From Pseudomonadota bacterium (lineage in GTDB: Bacteria > Pseudomonadota > Alphaproteobacteria > Rhizobiales > Xanthobacteraceae), in contig JAEWHY010000591.1 of the NCBI GenBank assembly GCA_023387555.1, forward strand, positions 1 to 5,344: a stretch of 5,344 nt of DNA. The letters run 5' to 3'. A model generated the notes under the pieces. The model ran no database searches and had not been told where the DNA came from. It saw only the letters and a list, made by a program, of their open reading frames with translations. This document shows positions 1 to 5,344 of this stretch, piece after piece (position 1 is the first letter of the stretch; each line of letters begins with the position of its first letter). The translations under genes and the position numbers were made by a program.

Positions 1-629
1 GCGTGCTCGCCGATCTCGAGCGTGCCGGCTATCGGTTCGATCCGGAGTGGTTCAAGGCGCAGTGGGAGTTTCGCTTCCCGTTCTACGGTGCGGTCGAATA
101 TGCCGGCGTGACGCTCGAACTGCGTCAGGCGCTGGAGCCCTGGCACGTGCTCGCGGAGGAAAGCGCGGCCGGCGGTACGGTTCGATTCGTCGATTCGTCC
201 GTCGAGCGCCTGCAGGTAAAGGTGACCGGTTTCGTGCCCGAACGTCATGTCATCGCCTGCAACCGCCGGCGGATGCCCATGGCATCGACCGGCGCATTGA
301 GCGAGGCCGTCGCCGGCGTCCGCTTCAAGGCGTGGCAGCCGGTGTCGGGGCTGCATCCGACAATACCGGTGCATGCGCCGCTGACCTTCGACATCATCGA
401 TGCCTGGAACAGGCGCTCGCTGGGCGGATGCGTGTACCATGTCGCGCATCCCGGCGGCCGCAACTACGAGACCTTTCCGGTGAATTCCTACGAGGCGGAG
501 GCGCGACGACTGGCGCGATTCCAGGATCACGGCCATACTGCGGGAATCGTCGAGTTGCCGCCGGAAGAGCCCGCGAGCGAATTCCCGCTGACGCTCGACC
601 TGCGTCGCAGTGTGCGGCGCGCCAGCTAG
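1..629 (+). CDS. DUF2126 / transglutaminase-family protein, C-terminal part (5' end outside window)
   Basis: This is the C-terminal end of a DUF2126 (COG4196) protein. The reading frame is open to the left edge, so the gene begins upstream; the GTG at base 3 is not a real start. Counting from that codon, about 208 residues are present. Recognisable DUF2126 stretches are GFVPERHVIACNRRRMP (~76-92), VAGVRFKAWQPVSGLHPT (~103-120), VHAPLTFDIIDAWNRRS (~123-139) and the Gly/His-rich GGCVYHVAHPGGRNYETFPV (~141-160), followed by NSYEAEARRLARF. It stops at TAG 627-629 just after EFPLTLDLRR, a usual ending as I remember it. Full-length members are about 1,100 residues and carry an N-terminal transglutaminase-like domain, which cannot be checked here. 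The biochemical function is unknown. Its place directly before the ATP-grasp/alpha-E and transglutaminase genes is the standard context and suggests one operon. No signal peptide or membrane segment is visible in this part. Confidence 0.93.
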   Translation, partial: VLADLERAGYRFDPEWFKAQWEFRFPFYGAVEYAGVTLELRQALEPWHVLAEESAAGGTVRFVDSSVERLQVKVTGFVPERHVIACNRRRMPMASTGALSEAVAGVRFKAWQPVSGLHPTIPVHAPLTFDIIDAWNRRSLGGCVYHVAHPGGRNYETFPVNSYEAEARRLARFQDHGHTAGIVELPPEEPASEFPLTLDLRRSVRRAS

Positions 630-632
630 CTG

Positions 633-728
633 ATGAAGCTTAAAGCCGCTTGTCGTTTGAAGTTGCTTTACGAGTTCGCAGCAGCCGCTGTACGACGTCA
701 CATCGGCGTCACGAAAGCGATGGACTGA
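633..728 (+). other. possible 31-codon leader ORF between the DUF2126 and ATP-grasp genes
   Basis: An ATG at 633-635 opens a 31-codon frame (MKLKAACRLKLLYEF...) ending at TGA 726-728. It starts 3 bases after the DUF2126 stop and ends 3 bases before the ATP-grasp ATG, and all three share one frame. The predicted peptide is short and basic (several Lys/Arg) and resembles nothing I recognise. There is no Shine-Dalgarno sequence before its ATG, so translation would depend on reinitiation by ribosomes finishing DUF2126. At this GC content a 32-codon open stretch is common by chance (roughly 40% by a hand estimate assuming 65% GC), so this is a weak candidate. It may simply be untranslated spacer. 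Confidence 0.2.
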
Positions 729-762
729 ACGATGCAGAAAGCGGCTTCGGCCGAAAAGCCGC
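643..762 (+). promoter_or_regulatory. possible alternative RNA pairing around the ATP-grasp start codon
   Basis: The element AAGCCGCTT (643-651) is the exact reverse complement of AAGCGGCTT (739-747), which lies just inside the ATP-grasp gene. The 741-747 part can instead pair locally with AAGCCGC at 756-762, giving a 7-bp stem with an 8-base loop. The second half of its first arm and the loop form the perfect palindrome TTCGGCCGAA (746-755). The two pairings exclude each other and straddle the ATG at 732, a geometry that could modulate initiation. GC-rich DNA yields such repeats by chance, and no terminator or regulator site is seen, so the regulatory reading is inference. Confidence 0.2.
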
Positions 763-3212
763 GCCCGGCCTGGTACGACGATTACGTGCCGCTTCCCGGC
801 GTGCCCGACGAATTGATCGGGCCGGACGGCCGGCCACGGCGCGCGTGGCTGAATTTCCTGCATCAGCTCTCCTCCGACGAGCAGTCGCTGGCTGCGGTCG
901 ACCGGCACCTTCAGGACATCGGGGTGTCGTATCGCGTGCACGGCGAGGCCCGCGAGCGCACCTGGCCGATGAGCCGGTTGCCGCTGCTGATCGAGGAGGA
1001 GGAATGGGCCGCGATCGCCGCCGGCGTCACGCAGCGCGCCCGCGTGGTCGAAGCGCTGCTCGCGGATGTCTACGGCGAGGGCCGTCTGGTGAAGGACGGC
1101 GTCCTGCCGGCGGCGCTGGTGTCCGGCTCGAATGATTTCATGCGACCGCTCGTCGGCGTCGAGCCGCCCGGCGGGCGCTGGCTGCATCTCTACGCGGTCG
1201 ATCTCGGCCGCGGCCCGGATGGCCGCTGGTGGGTGCTCGGCGACCGCGCGCAGGCGCCGTCGGGCGCGGGCTATGCGCTGGAGAACCGGCTGGTGATGTC
1301 GCGCGCGCTGCCGACCGGCTATCGCCGCATGAACGTTCGCCGCCTCGCTCCGTTCTTCCGCGCTTTCCGCTCGATGCTGGCCGATGCCGCCGAGCGCTCC
1401 GAGCCTCGCATCTGCCTCCTGACGCCGGGACCCTACAGCCAGACCTATTTCGAGCAGGCCTATCTCGCACGCTATCTCGGTTTCCTGCTGCTGGAAGGCG
1501 ACGATCTCGTGGTCCATGATGGCTTGACCCATGTCCGGACCATCGCGGGTCTCAAGCGCGCCGACGTCATCTGGCGGTTCGTCGATTCCGATTATGTCGA
1601 CCCGATCGAACTGAACGGACAGTCGCGGCTCGGTATTCCGGGACTGATTTCGGCGCTGCGCCATGGCGACACCGTTGTCTCCAACATGCCGGGCGCGGGC
1701 TATGCGGAGACGCGCGCGCTGATGAGCGTGATGCCGCAGATTGCCTCCCATCTGACCGGCGAGGACCTTGCGCTGCCCAATATCGCCACCTGGTGGTGCG
1801 GCGATCCGGCGTCGCGGCGGCGGGTGCTCGACAATCTTTCAAGCATGGCGATCTCGGGCGCCTTCGGCGGCCGGTTGCCGGAACTGAACGGCGCGATGCA
1901 GGTCCTGCCGGCCGACCTCGATGAGAAGTCGCGGTCTACCTTGCGCGAGGCGATCGAGCAGCGCGGCATCGACTTTGTCGGGCAGGAAGTGGTGCAACTC
2001 TCCACCACACCGATCTGGGCCGGGGACAATCTGGTGCCGCGCCCGTTCGTGCTGCGGGTGTTTGCCGCCGCGACCCCGCAAGGCTGGGAGATCATGCCCG
2101 GCGGCTTCTGCCGGATCTCGGCACAGTCGGATGCGCGCGCAATCAGCATGCGCGAGGGTGTGCAGTCGGCCGACGTGTGGGTGCTCTCGTCGAAGCCGGT
2201 ACCGCCCGAGACGTTGCTGCCGGCGAGCGATGCCATCCACATCCAGCGCATCCTCGGCAATATTCCGAGCCGCGCCGCCGACAATCTGTTCTGGTACGGG
2301 CGTTACCTCGAGCGCGCCGAGGCGACGCTTCGGGTGGTGCGTTGCCTGTGTGCGCGCGCGATCGACATGGATTTCACGCCGGGGAATGTGCCGGCGACCA
2401 TCGAGAAGCTGACGCGTCAGCTCGTCGCCTGGGGCGCCGTGCCGGAGGAGCAGGCGGACGCATCGACGCTGGTCATTGCCCGCACCGCACTCGCGGACGA
2501 AACCGCCTATGGCTCCGGATTGTCCGGCGTGCGCATGGCGCGCAATGCCGGATCGGTCATCCGCGAGCGGATTTCGGTGGACGCTTCCAAGCTGGCGCGG
2601 CGGCTCGACGAGCTTCTGTCGGATCTGGGGGACCTGGCCAGCGAGACCGATGTCCTCGATGCCGCCGACCGTGCGCTCAATATCCTGTCGGCGCTCTCGG
2701 GTCTCGGCCAGGAAAACATGAACCGCAATGCCGGCTGGCGGTTCCTGGAAATCGGGCGGCGCATCGAACGGGCCATCAACACCTGCCGGCTTGCGCGCAT
2801 GTTCGCGTCCGACGATGCCTCCGCCGAGGATCTCGACGTGATGCTCGATCTGATCGACTGCCAGATCACCTATCGCTCGCGCTACATGACCGGCATTGCG
2901 CTCGCCCCGGTCCGCGACATGGCACTGCTCGACCCCTATAATCCACGCTCTGTCGCTTTCCAGTTCATGACCATCAACAGCCATATGGCCACGCTGCCGG
3001 CGCTGCACCTCGATGGCGTGCCGGAAGAGCCGCAGCGGCTTGCGGCGCGGCTCGCCACCGATCTCGAAACCACCACGGCGCAGGACCTTGACCACGCGGT
3101 GGTGCTTGCGTTCGAGCAGCGCATCGCGGGTTTTGCCGATGCGGTGGCCGCGCGCTATTTCCTCCGCCGCCAGAAAGGCGTGGTCGGGGCAGGGATAAGC
3201 AGCATCGCGTGA
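732..3212 (+). CDS. circularly permuted ATP-grasp / alpha-E domain fusion protein
   Basis: This 826-residue cytosolic protein has two parts. Residues ~60-495 match the circularly permuted ATP-grasp family (COG2308, DUF404/DUF407 type): VLGDRAQAPSGAGYALENR (168-186), LLTPGPYSQTYFEQAYLARY (229-248), WRFVDSDYVDP (281-291), VSNMPGAGYAETRAL (316-330) and NIATWWCGDP (350-359). Residues ~509-813 are an alpha-E domain (COG2307), announced by IPSRAADNLFWYGRYLERAE (511-530) and ending in a mostly helical region. ATP-grasp enzymes activate a carboxylate as acyl-phosphate and join it to an amine or thiol; this subfamily is proposed to be a peptide/amide ligase, but its substrate is unknown. The alpha-E domain is also of unknown function. 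The domains are separate proteins in many bacteria; the fused form is known and its ~830-residue size is usual. The ATG at 732 is the furthest upstream start possible, because TGA lies in frame at 726-728. Its ribosome site is poor (only GGA at 722-724). It sits between DUF2126 and a transglutaminase gene that it overlaps by four bases. Confidence 0.94.
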   Translation: MQKAASAEKPRPAWYDDYVPLPGVPDELIGPDGRPRRAWLNFLHQLSSDEQSLAAVDRHLQDIGVSYRVHGEARERTWPMSRLPLLIEEEEWAAIAAGVTQRARVVEALLADVYGEGRLVKDGVLPAALVSGSNDFMRPLVGVEPPGGRWLHLYAVDLGRGPDGRWWVLGDRAQAPSGAGYALENRLVMSRALPTGYRRMNVRRLAPFFRAFRSMLADAAERSEPRICLLTPGPYSQTYFEQAYLARYLGFLLLEGDDLVVHDGLTHVRTIAGLKRADVIWRFVDSDYVDPIELNGQSRLGIPGLISALRHGDTVVSNMPGAGYAETRALMSVMPQIASHLTGEDLALPNIATWWCGDPASRRRVLDNLSSMAISGAFGGRLPELNGAMQVLPADLDEKSRSTLREAIEQRGIDFVGQEVVQLSTTPIWAGDNLVPRPFVLRVFAAATPQGWEIMPGGFCRISAQSDARAISMREGVQSADVWVLSSKPVPPETLLPASDAIHIQRILGNIPSRAADNLFWYGRYLERAEATLRVVRCLCARAIDMDFTPGNVPATIEKLTRQLVAWGAVPEEQADASTLVIARTALADETAYGSGLSGVRMARNAGSVIRERISVDASKLARRLDELLSDLGDLASETDVLDAADRALNILSALSGLGQENMNRNAGWRFLEIGRRIERAINTCRLARMFASDDASAEDLDVMLDLIDCQITYRSRYMTGIALAPVRDMALLDPYNPRSVAFQFMTINSHMATLPALHLDGVPEEPQRLAARLATDLETTTAQDLDHAVVLAFEQRIAGFADAVAARYFLRRQKGVVGAGISSIA

Positions 3213-4084
3213 TCTACGATATCACTCACCTGACCGCCTATTCCTACGAGGCGACGGTCACGTCCGCCTCGCTCGCCTTGCGTCTGACGCCGCGCAGCAC
3301 GCTGACGCAGCGCAGTCTCGCGCATATGGTCCGGATCACCCCGGAGCCGGACCATGCGACCTCGCATCGCGACTTTTTCGGCAATGTCGTCGATCTCGTC
3401 AGCATCGACACCTCGCATACCGAACTGACGATCAAGTCCACGGCGCGGGTCGAGGTCTCGCCCCGGCCGGCGCTGGACGGACCCGATCTGGCTTGGGAAC
3501 GGGTCGTCGAGGTGTCGCTGTCCGGGCGCGACCTCAGCGCTGCCGGGCCGTCGCATTTTCTGTTCGCCAGTCCCCGGATCGCGCTCGTGCGGGACGTCAC
3601 GCGCTATGCGCGGGAGAGCTTCATGCCGGGCCGCGGCATCGTGGCCGCCTGCACCGACCTGATGAGGCGCATCCGCAGCGATTTTGCCTACAAGCCGCAG
3701 GCGACGCATGTGTCGACCTCGGTGGCAGAGGCCTTCGCCCAACGGGCGGGGGTCTGCCAGGACTTCGCCCAGATCATGATCGGAGGCCTGCGCGGGCTGG
3801 GGCTGCCCGCGGCCTATGTCAGCGGCTACCTGCGGACCATTCCACCGCCCGGCAAGCCGCGGCTGCAGGGGGCGGACGCCACCCATGCCTGGGTTTCGGT
3901 CTGGACCGGACCGGAGAACGGATGGGTCGGGTTCGATCCGACCAATGCCATTCGGGCCGGCACCGATCACATCACGCTCGCTGTGGGGCGCGACTTTGCC
4001 GACGTCTCGCCGGTCTACGGGGTGTTCGTGGGATCCGGCGAAAATGAACTGAATGTCGAGGTCGATGTGATCCCGGTGGACTGA
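3209..4084 (+). CDS. transglutaminase-like (papain-fold) cysteine protein
   Basis: This 291-residue protein belongs to the bacterial transglutaminase-like family (COG1305). The N-terminal beta-rich domain (~1-115) begins MIYDITHLTAYSYEATV and has the LALRLTPR signature (22-29). The transglutaminase core (~130-250) shows a complete catalytic triad: Cys183 in AGVCQDFAQIM, His226 in DATHAWVSVW and Asp243 in GWVGFDPTNAI. The region between Cys and His (GLPAAYVSGYL) is also typical. Such proteins cleave or transfer amide bonds through a thioester; the substrate here is unknown. There is no signal peptide, so it acts in the cytoplasm. The GTG start overlaps the preceding stop as GTGA (3209-3212), which implies translational coupling. 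The start is supported by the family's usual N-terminus; a purine-rich GGGCAGGGA lies upstream (~3187-3195), somewhat far from the GTG. With the upstream ATP-grasp/alpha-E and DUF2126 genes it forms a known conserved cassette, perhaps as the hydrolase or transferase acting on the ligase product. Confidence 0.95.
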   Translation: MIYDITHLTAYSYEATVTSASLALRLTPRSTLTQRSLAHMVRITPEPDHATSHRDFFGNVVDLVSIDTSHTELTIKSTARVEVSPRPALDGPDLAWERVVEVSLSGRDLSAAGPSHFLFASPRIALVRDVTRYARESFMPGRGIVAACTDLMRRIRSDFAYKPQATHVSTSVAEAFAQRAGVCQDFAQIMIGGLRGLGLPAAYVSGYLRTIPPPGKPRLQGADATHAWVSVWTGPENGWVGFDPTNAIRAGTDHITLAVGRDFADVSPVYGVFVGSGENELNVEVDVIPVD

Positions 4085-4122
4085 CCCGACAGGAGAGGGC
4101 GCTCCACGCCTTGCATGTCGGG
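4085..4122 (+). terminator. two-tier hairpin right after the transglutaminase stop codon, possible weak terminator or mRNA end-protecting structure
   Basis: Directly after the TGA, CCCGACA (4085-4091) pairs perfectly with TGTCGGG (4116-4122). Inside it, AGGGCG (4096-4101) pairs with CGCCTT (4107-4112), with one G-U pair and a 5-base loop. The two stems are separated by a small internal loop. No T-run follows (only TTT at some distance), so it is not a classic Rho-independent terminator. Its position suggests an operon-end or intercistronic structure that lowers read-through or protects the upstream mRNA. It would then separate the metallopeptidase gene into a partly independent unit. Confidence 0.35.
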
Positions 4123-4170
4123 CATCAGGAACTTTCACCGCGGGCTGCCGTTTCCATCGTTCGCGAGCGA

Positions 4171-4182
4171 GGCAGGACCAAG
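4171..4182 (+). promoter_or_regulatory. ribosome binding site choosing the metallopeptidase start
   Basis: GGCAGGA at 4171-4177 (core AGGA 4174-4177) lies 5 bases before the ATG at 4183. This favours 4183 over the longer in-frame option from TTG 4111, which falls inside the hairpin after the previous gene and would add 24 residues with no family resemblance. Confidence 0.5.
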
Positions 4183-5301
4183 ATGCGGCTGTTTGCGTGC
4201 CAGGGATGCGGACAGCCGCTGCATTTCGAGAATGCGACCTGCGGAAGCTGCGGCCGGCGCGTTGGCTATCTGCCGCGGCTGAGCCGCATGACGGCGCTCG
4301 AGCCTGCGGACGGCGGAATGCGTGCGCTCGCCGATCCCGACCGGCTCTACCGCTTCTGCGCCAATGCGCAGTTCGAGAGCTGCAACTGGCTGGTCGGCGC
4401 CGACAGCGCGCAGGACTTCTGTCTGGCGTGCCGGCACAATCGCACCATTCCGGATCTGGCGGCCGGCAACAATCTCGTGCTGTGGCGCCGGCTTGAGGTC
4501 GCAAAGCACCGGCTGTTCTACAGCCTGCTGCGTCTGCAATTGCCGCATGTGACCAAGCTGGAAGATCCGGCGGGGCTTGCCTTTGATTTCCTCGCGCCGA
4601 CCCATGAACCGGTGATGACCGGACATCTCAACGGCACCATCACCATCAATCTCGCGGAGGCCGACGACGCCGAACGCGAGCGGCAGCGCGGCGCGATGCA
4701 GGAGCCCTATCGCACGCTGCTCGGCCATTTCCGCCACGAGATTGCGCATTACTACTGGGATCTGCTCGCCAATAACGAGGCCTCGATCGATGAATTCCGC
4801 TCCGTGTTCGGCGACGAGCGGGCCGATTACGGCGAGGCGCTGCGCCGCCATCATGCAGACGGCGCGCCCGCGGACTGGGCGATGCATTACGTGTCGGCCT
4901 ATGCCAGCTCGCATCCGTGGGAGGATTTCGCCGAGACCTGGGCGCATTACTTCCATATCGTCGATACGCTGGAGACCGCGCGTGCTTTCGGGATTTCGAC
5001 GCAGCCGCTGGTGGCGAGTGCAGCCGGGCTGGAGACCCCGGTCGATTTCGATCCCTATCATGCGACCGTCGATCAATTGATCGAGGCCTGGCTGCCGCTC
5101 ACCTTCGCGATCAACGCTATCAACCGCTCGATGGGGCTGAACGACCTCTATCCGTTCGTGATCGCGCCCGCGATCGTGGTCAAGCTGGGTTATATCTATC
5201 GGCTGATCCACCGCGTCCCGCATCCGCCGGATATGGTCGACGAGGCGGCGCTGAAAGCCATGGTGGCGCTTCTGAAGAAAGGCGTGGCGAGCGCCGTCTA
5301 G
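4183..5301 (+). CDS. zinc-ribbon plus HExxH putative zinc metallopeptidase (COG4307 / Peptidase_Mx-like)
   Basis: This 372-residue protein, counted from ATG 4183, begins directly with a zinc ribbon: Cys6-x2-Cys9 (CQGC) and Cys20-x2-Cys23 (CGSC). A second cysteine set, Cys59, Cys67, Cys80 and Cys83 (CLAC), could bind another zinc. The catalytic region has LGHFRHEIAHYYWDLL, giving the HExxH motif His185-Glu186-Ile-Ala-His189. Further on, HPWEDFAETWAHYFHIVDT (244-262) offers the likely third zinc ligand and helix; Glu247 or Glu251 is my candidate. ITINLAEADDAERERQRGAM (153-172) before the motif is also characteristic of the family. Members are annotated as putative zinc-binding metallopeptidases of about 350-380 residues, so the length is normal; no substrate is known to me. 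There is no signal peptide or convincing membrane segment, so it should be cytosolic. It follows the transglutaminase gene after 98 bases containing a hairpin, on the same strand, so it may be co-transcribed or have its own promoter. Peptidase activity is inferred from motifs only. Confidence 0.9.
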   Translation: MRLFACQGCGQPLHFENATCGSCGRRVGYLPRLSRMTALEPADGGMRALADPDRLYRFCANAQFESCNWLVGADSAQDFCLACRHNRTIPDLAAGNNLVLWRRLEVAKHRLFYSLLRLQLPHVTKLEDPAGLAFDFLAPTHEPVMTGHLNGTITINLAEADDAERERQRGAMQEPYRTLLGHFRHEIAHYYWDLLANNEASIDEFRSVFGDERADYGEALRRHHADGAPADWAMHYVSAYASSHPWEDFAETWAHYFHIVDTLETARAFGISTQPLVASAAGLETPVDFDPYHATVDQLIEAWLPLTFAINAINRSMGLNDLYPFVIAPAIVVKLGYIYRLIHRVPHPPDMVDEAALKAMVALLKKGVASAV

Positions 5302-5344
5302 GTGCCTCATGCCCGCTTTGAGGCGAAAACGGACGGCCCTAGAG
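5302..5344 (+). other. short 3' intergenic end with a weak inverted repeat
   Basis: Just after the metallopeptidase stop, GCCTCA (5304-5309) and TGAGGC (5319-5324) form a 6-bp stem (7 with a T-G pair) around a 9-base loop. A short A-run follows instead of a T-run, so it is at best a weak terminator candidate. The window ends before any next gene can be seen. Confidence 0.2.

Noticed and set aside
657..693. Possible sigma-70-like promoter (TTGAAG or TTGCTT followed by CTGTAC)
   Set aside because: The spacing and the -10 match are poor, and such hexamers are expected by chance; not enough to call a promoter.
691..716. Near-repeat GACGTCAC / GGCGTCAC before the ATP-grasp gene
   Set aside because: Two short similar words 4 bases apart in GC-rich DNA, with no recognised operator pattern.
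650..1135. 161-codon + strand frame from TTG 650 overlapping the start of the ATP-grasp gene
   Set aside because: The ATP-grasp frame has family motifs over the same bases; this one is Arg-rich, starts at TTG and has no ribosome site.
2177..2941. 254-codon alternative frame on the + strand inside the alpha-E domain
   Set aside because: It lies entirely inside a conserved domain in another frame and has an Arg/Gly/Ala-rich shadow composition.
1839..3095. 418-codon open frame on the - strand within the ATP-grasp/alpha-E gene
   Set aside because: It is a GC-rich antisense shadow. Its translation is Arg/His/Gly-rich without family motifs, while the + strand frame carries clear conserved domains throughout.
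4111..4182. Upstream extension of the metallopeptidase from TTG 4111
   Set aside because: That start sits within the post-gene hairpin, lacks a ribosome site, and adds residues before the zinc ribbon that normally begins the family; AGGA precedes the ATG at 4183.
3155..4504. 449-codon open frame on the - strand across the transglutaminase and metallopeptidase genes
   Set aside because: It spans two well-supported + strand genes and their gap; the composition is low-complexity Arg/Ala/Pro with no recognisable motif.
4135..5310. 391-codon open frame on the - strand opposite the metallopeptidase
   Set aside because: The HExxH and zinc-ribbon motifs are on the + strand; the antisense frame is the usual product of high GC third positions.

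Overview
This window looks like chromosomal DNA of a GC-rich alphaproteobacterium, most likely in or near Bradyrhizobium/Rhodopseudomonas (Nitrobacteraceae). That assignment rests on the strong G/C third-position bias and on my recollection of the protein families, not on a database search. All four protein genes lie on the + strand and are densely packed. No tRNA, rRNA, CRISPR array, insertion sequence or integration site is visible, and no gene-free stretch exceeds about 105 bases.

Layout: (1) bases 1-629 hold the last ~208 residues of a large DUF2126 (COG4196) protein whose start lies outside the window. (2) Bases 630-731 are a short leader-like gap, open in the same frame as both flanking genes and containing a possible 31-codon ORF and alternative base-pairing elements. 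(3) Bases 732-3212 encode an 826-residue fusion of a circularly permuted ATP-grasp domain (COG2308) and an alpha-E domain (COG2307). (4) Bases 3209-4084 encode a 291-residue transglutaminase-like Cys-His-Asp protein, overlapping the previous gene by 4 bases. (5) Bases 4085-4182 are a gap with a two-tier hairpin directly after the stop codon. (6) Bases 4183-5301 encode a 372-residue zinc-ribbon/HExxH metallopeptidase-like protein (COG4307 type). (7) The last 43 bases hold only a weak inverted repeat.

Together, genes 1-3 form the conserved but poorly characterised ATP-grasp / alpha-E / transglutaminase / DUF2126 cassette. Comparative genomics has proposed that it makes or attaches a peptide-like modification (ATP-grasp as amide-bond ligase) and trims or transfers it with papain-fold transglutaminase-like enzymes. 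In many bacteria an Anbu proteasome-like peptidase accompanies the cassette. Here the next gene is instead a cytosolic-looking zinc metallopeptidase with two CxxC-type zinc sites. Whether it belongs to the same pathway is inference. The system as a whole has no established substrate, which makes it the most interesting thing in the window.
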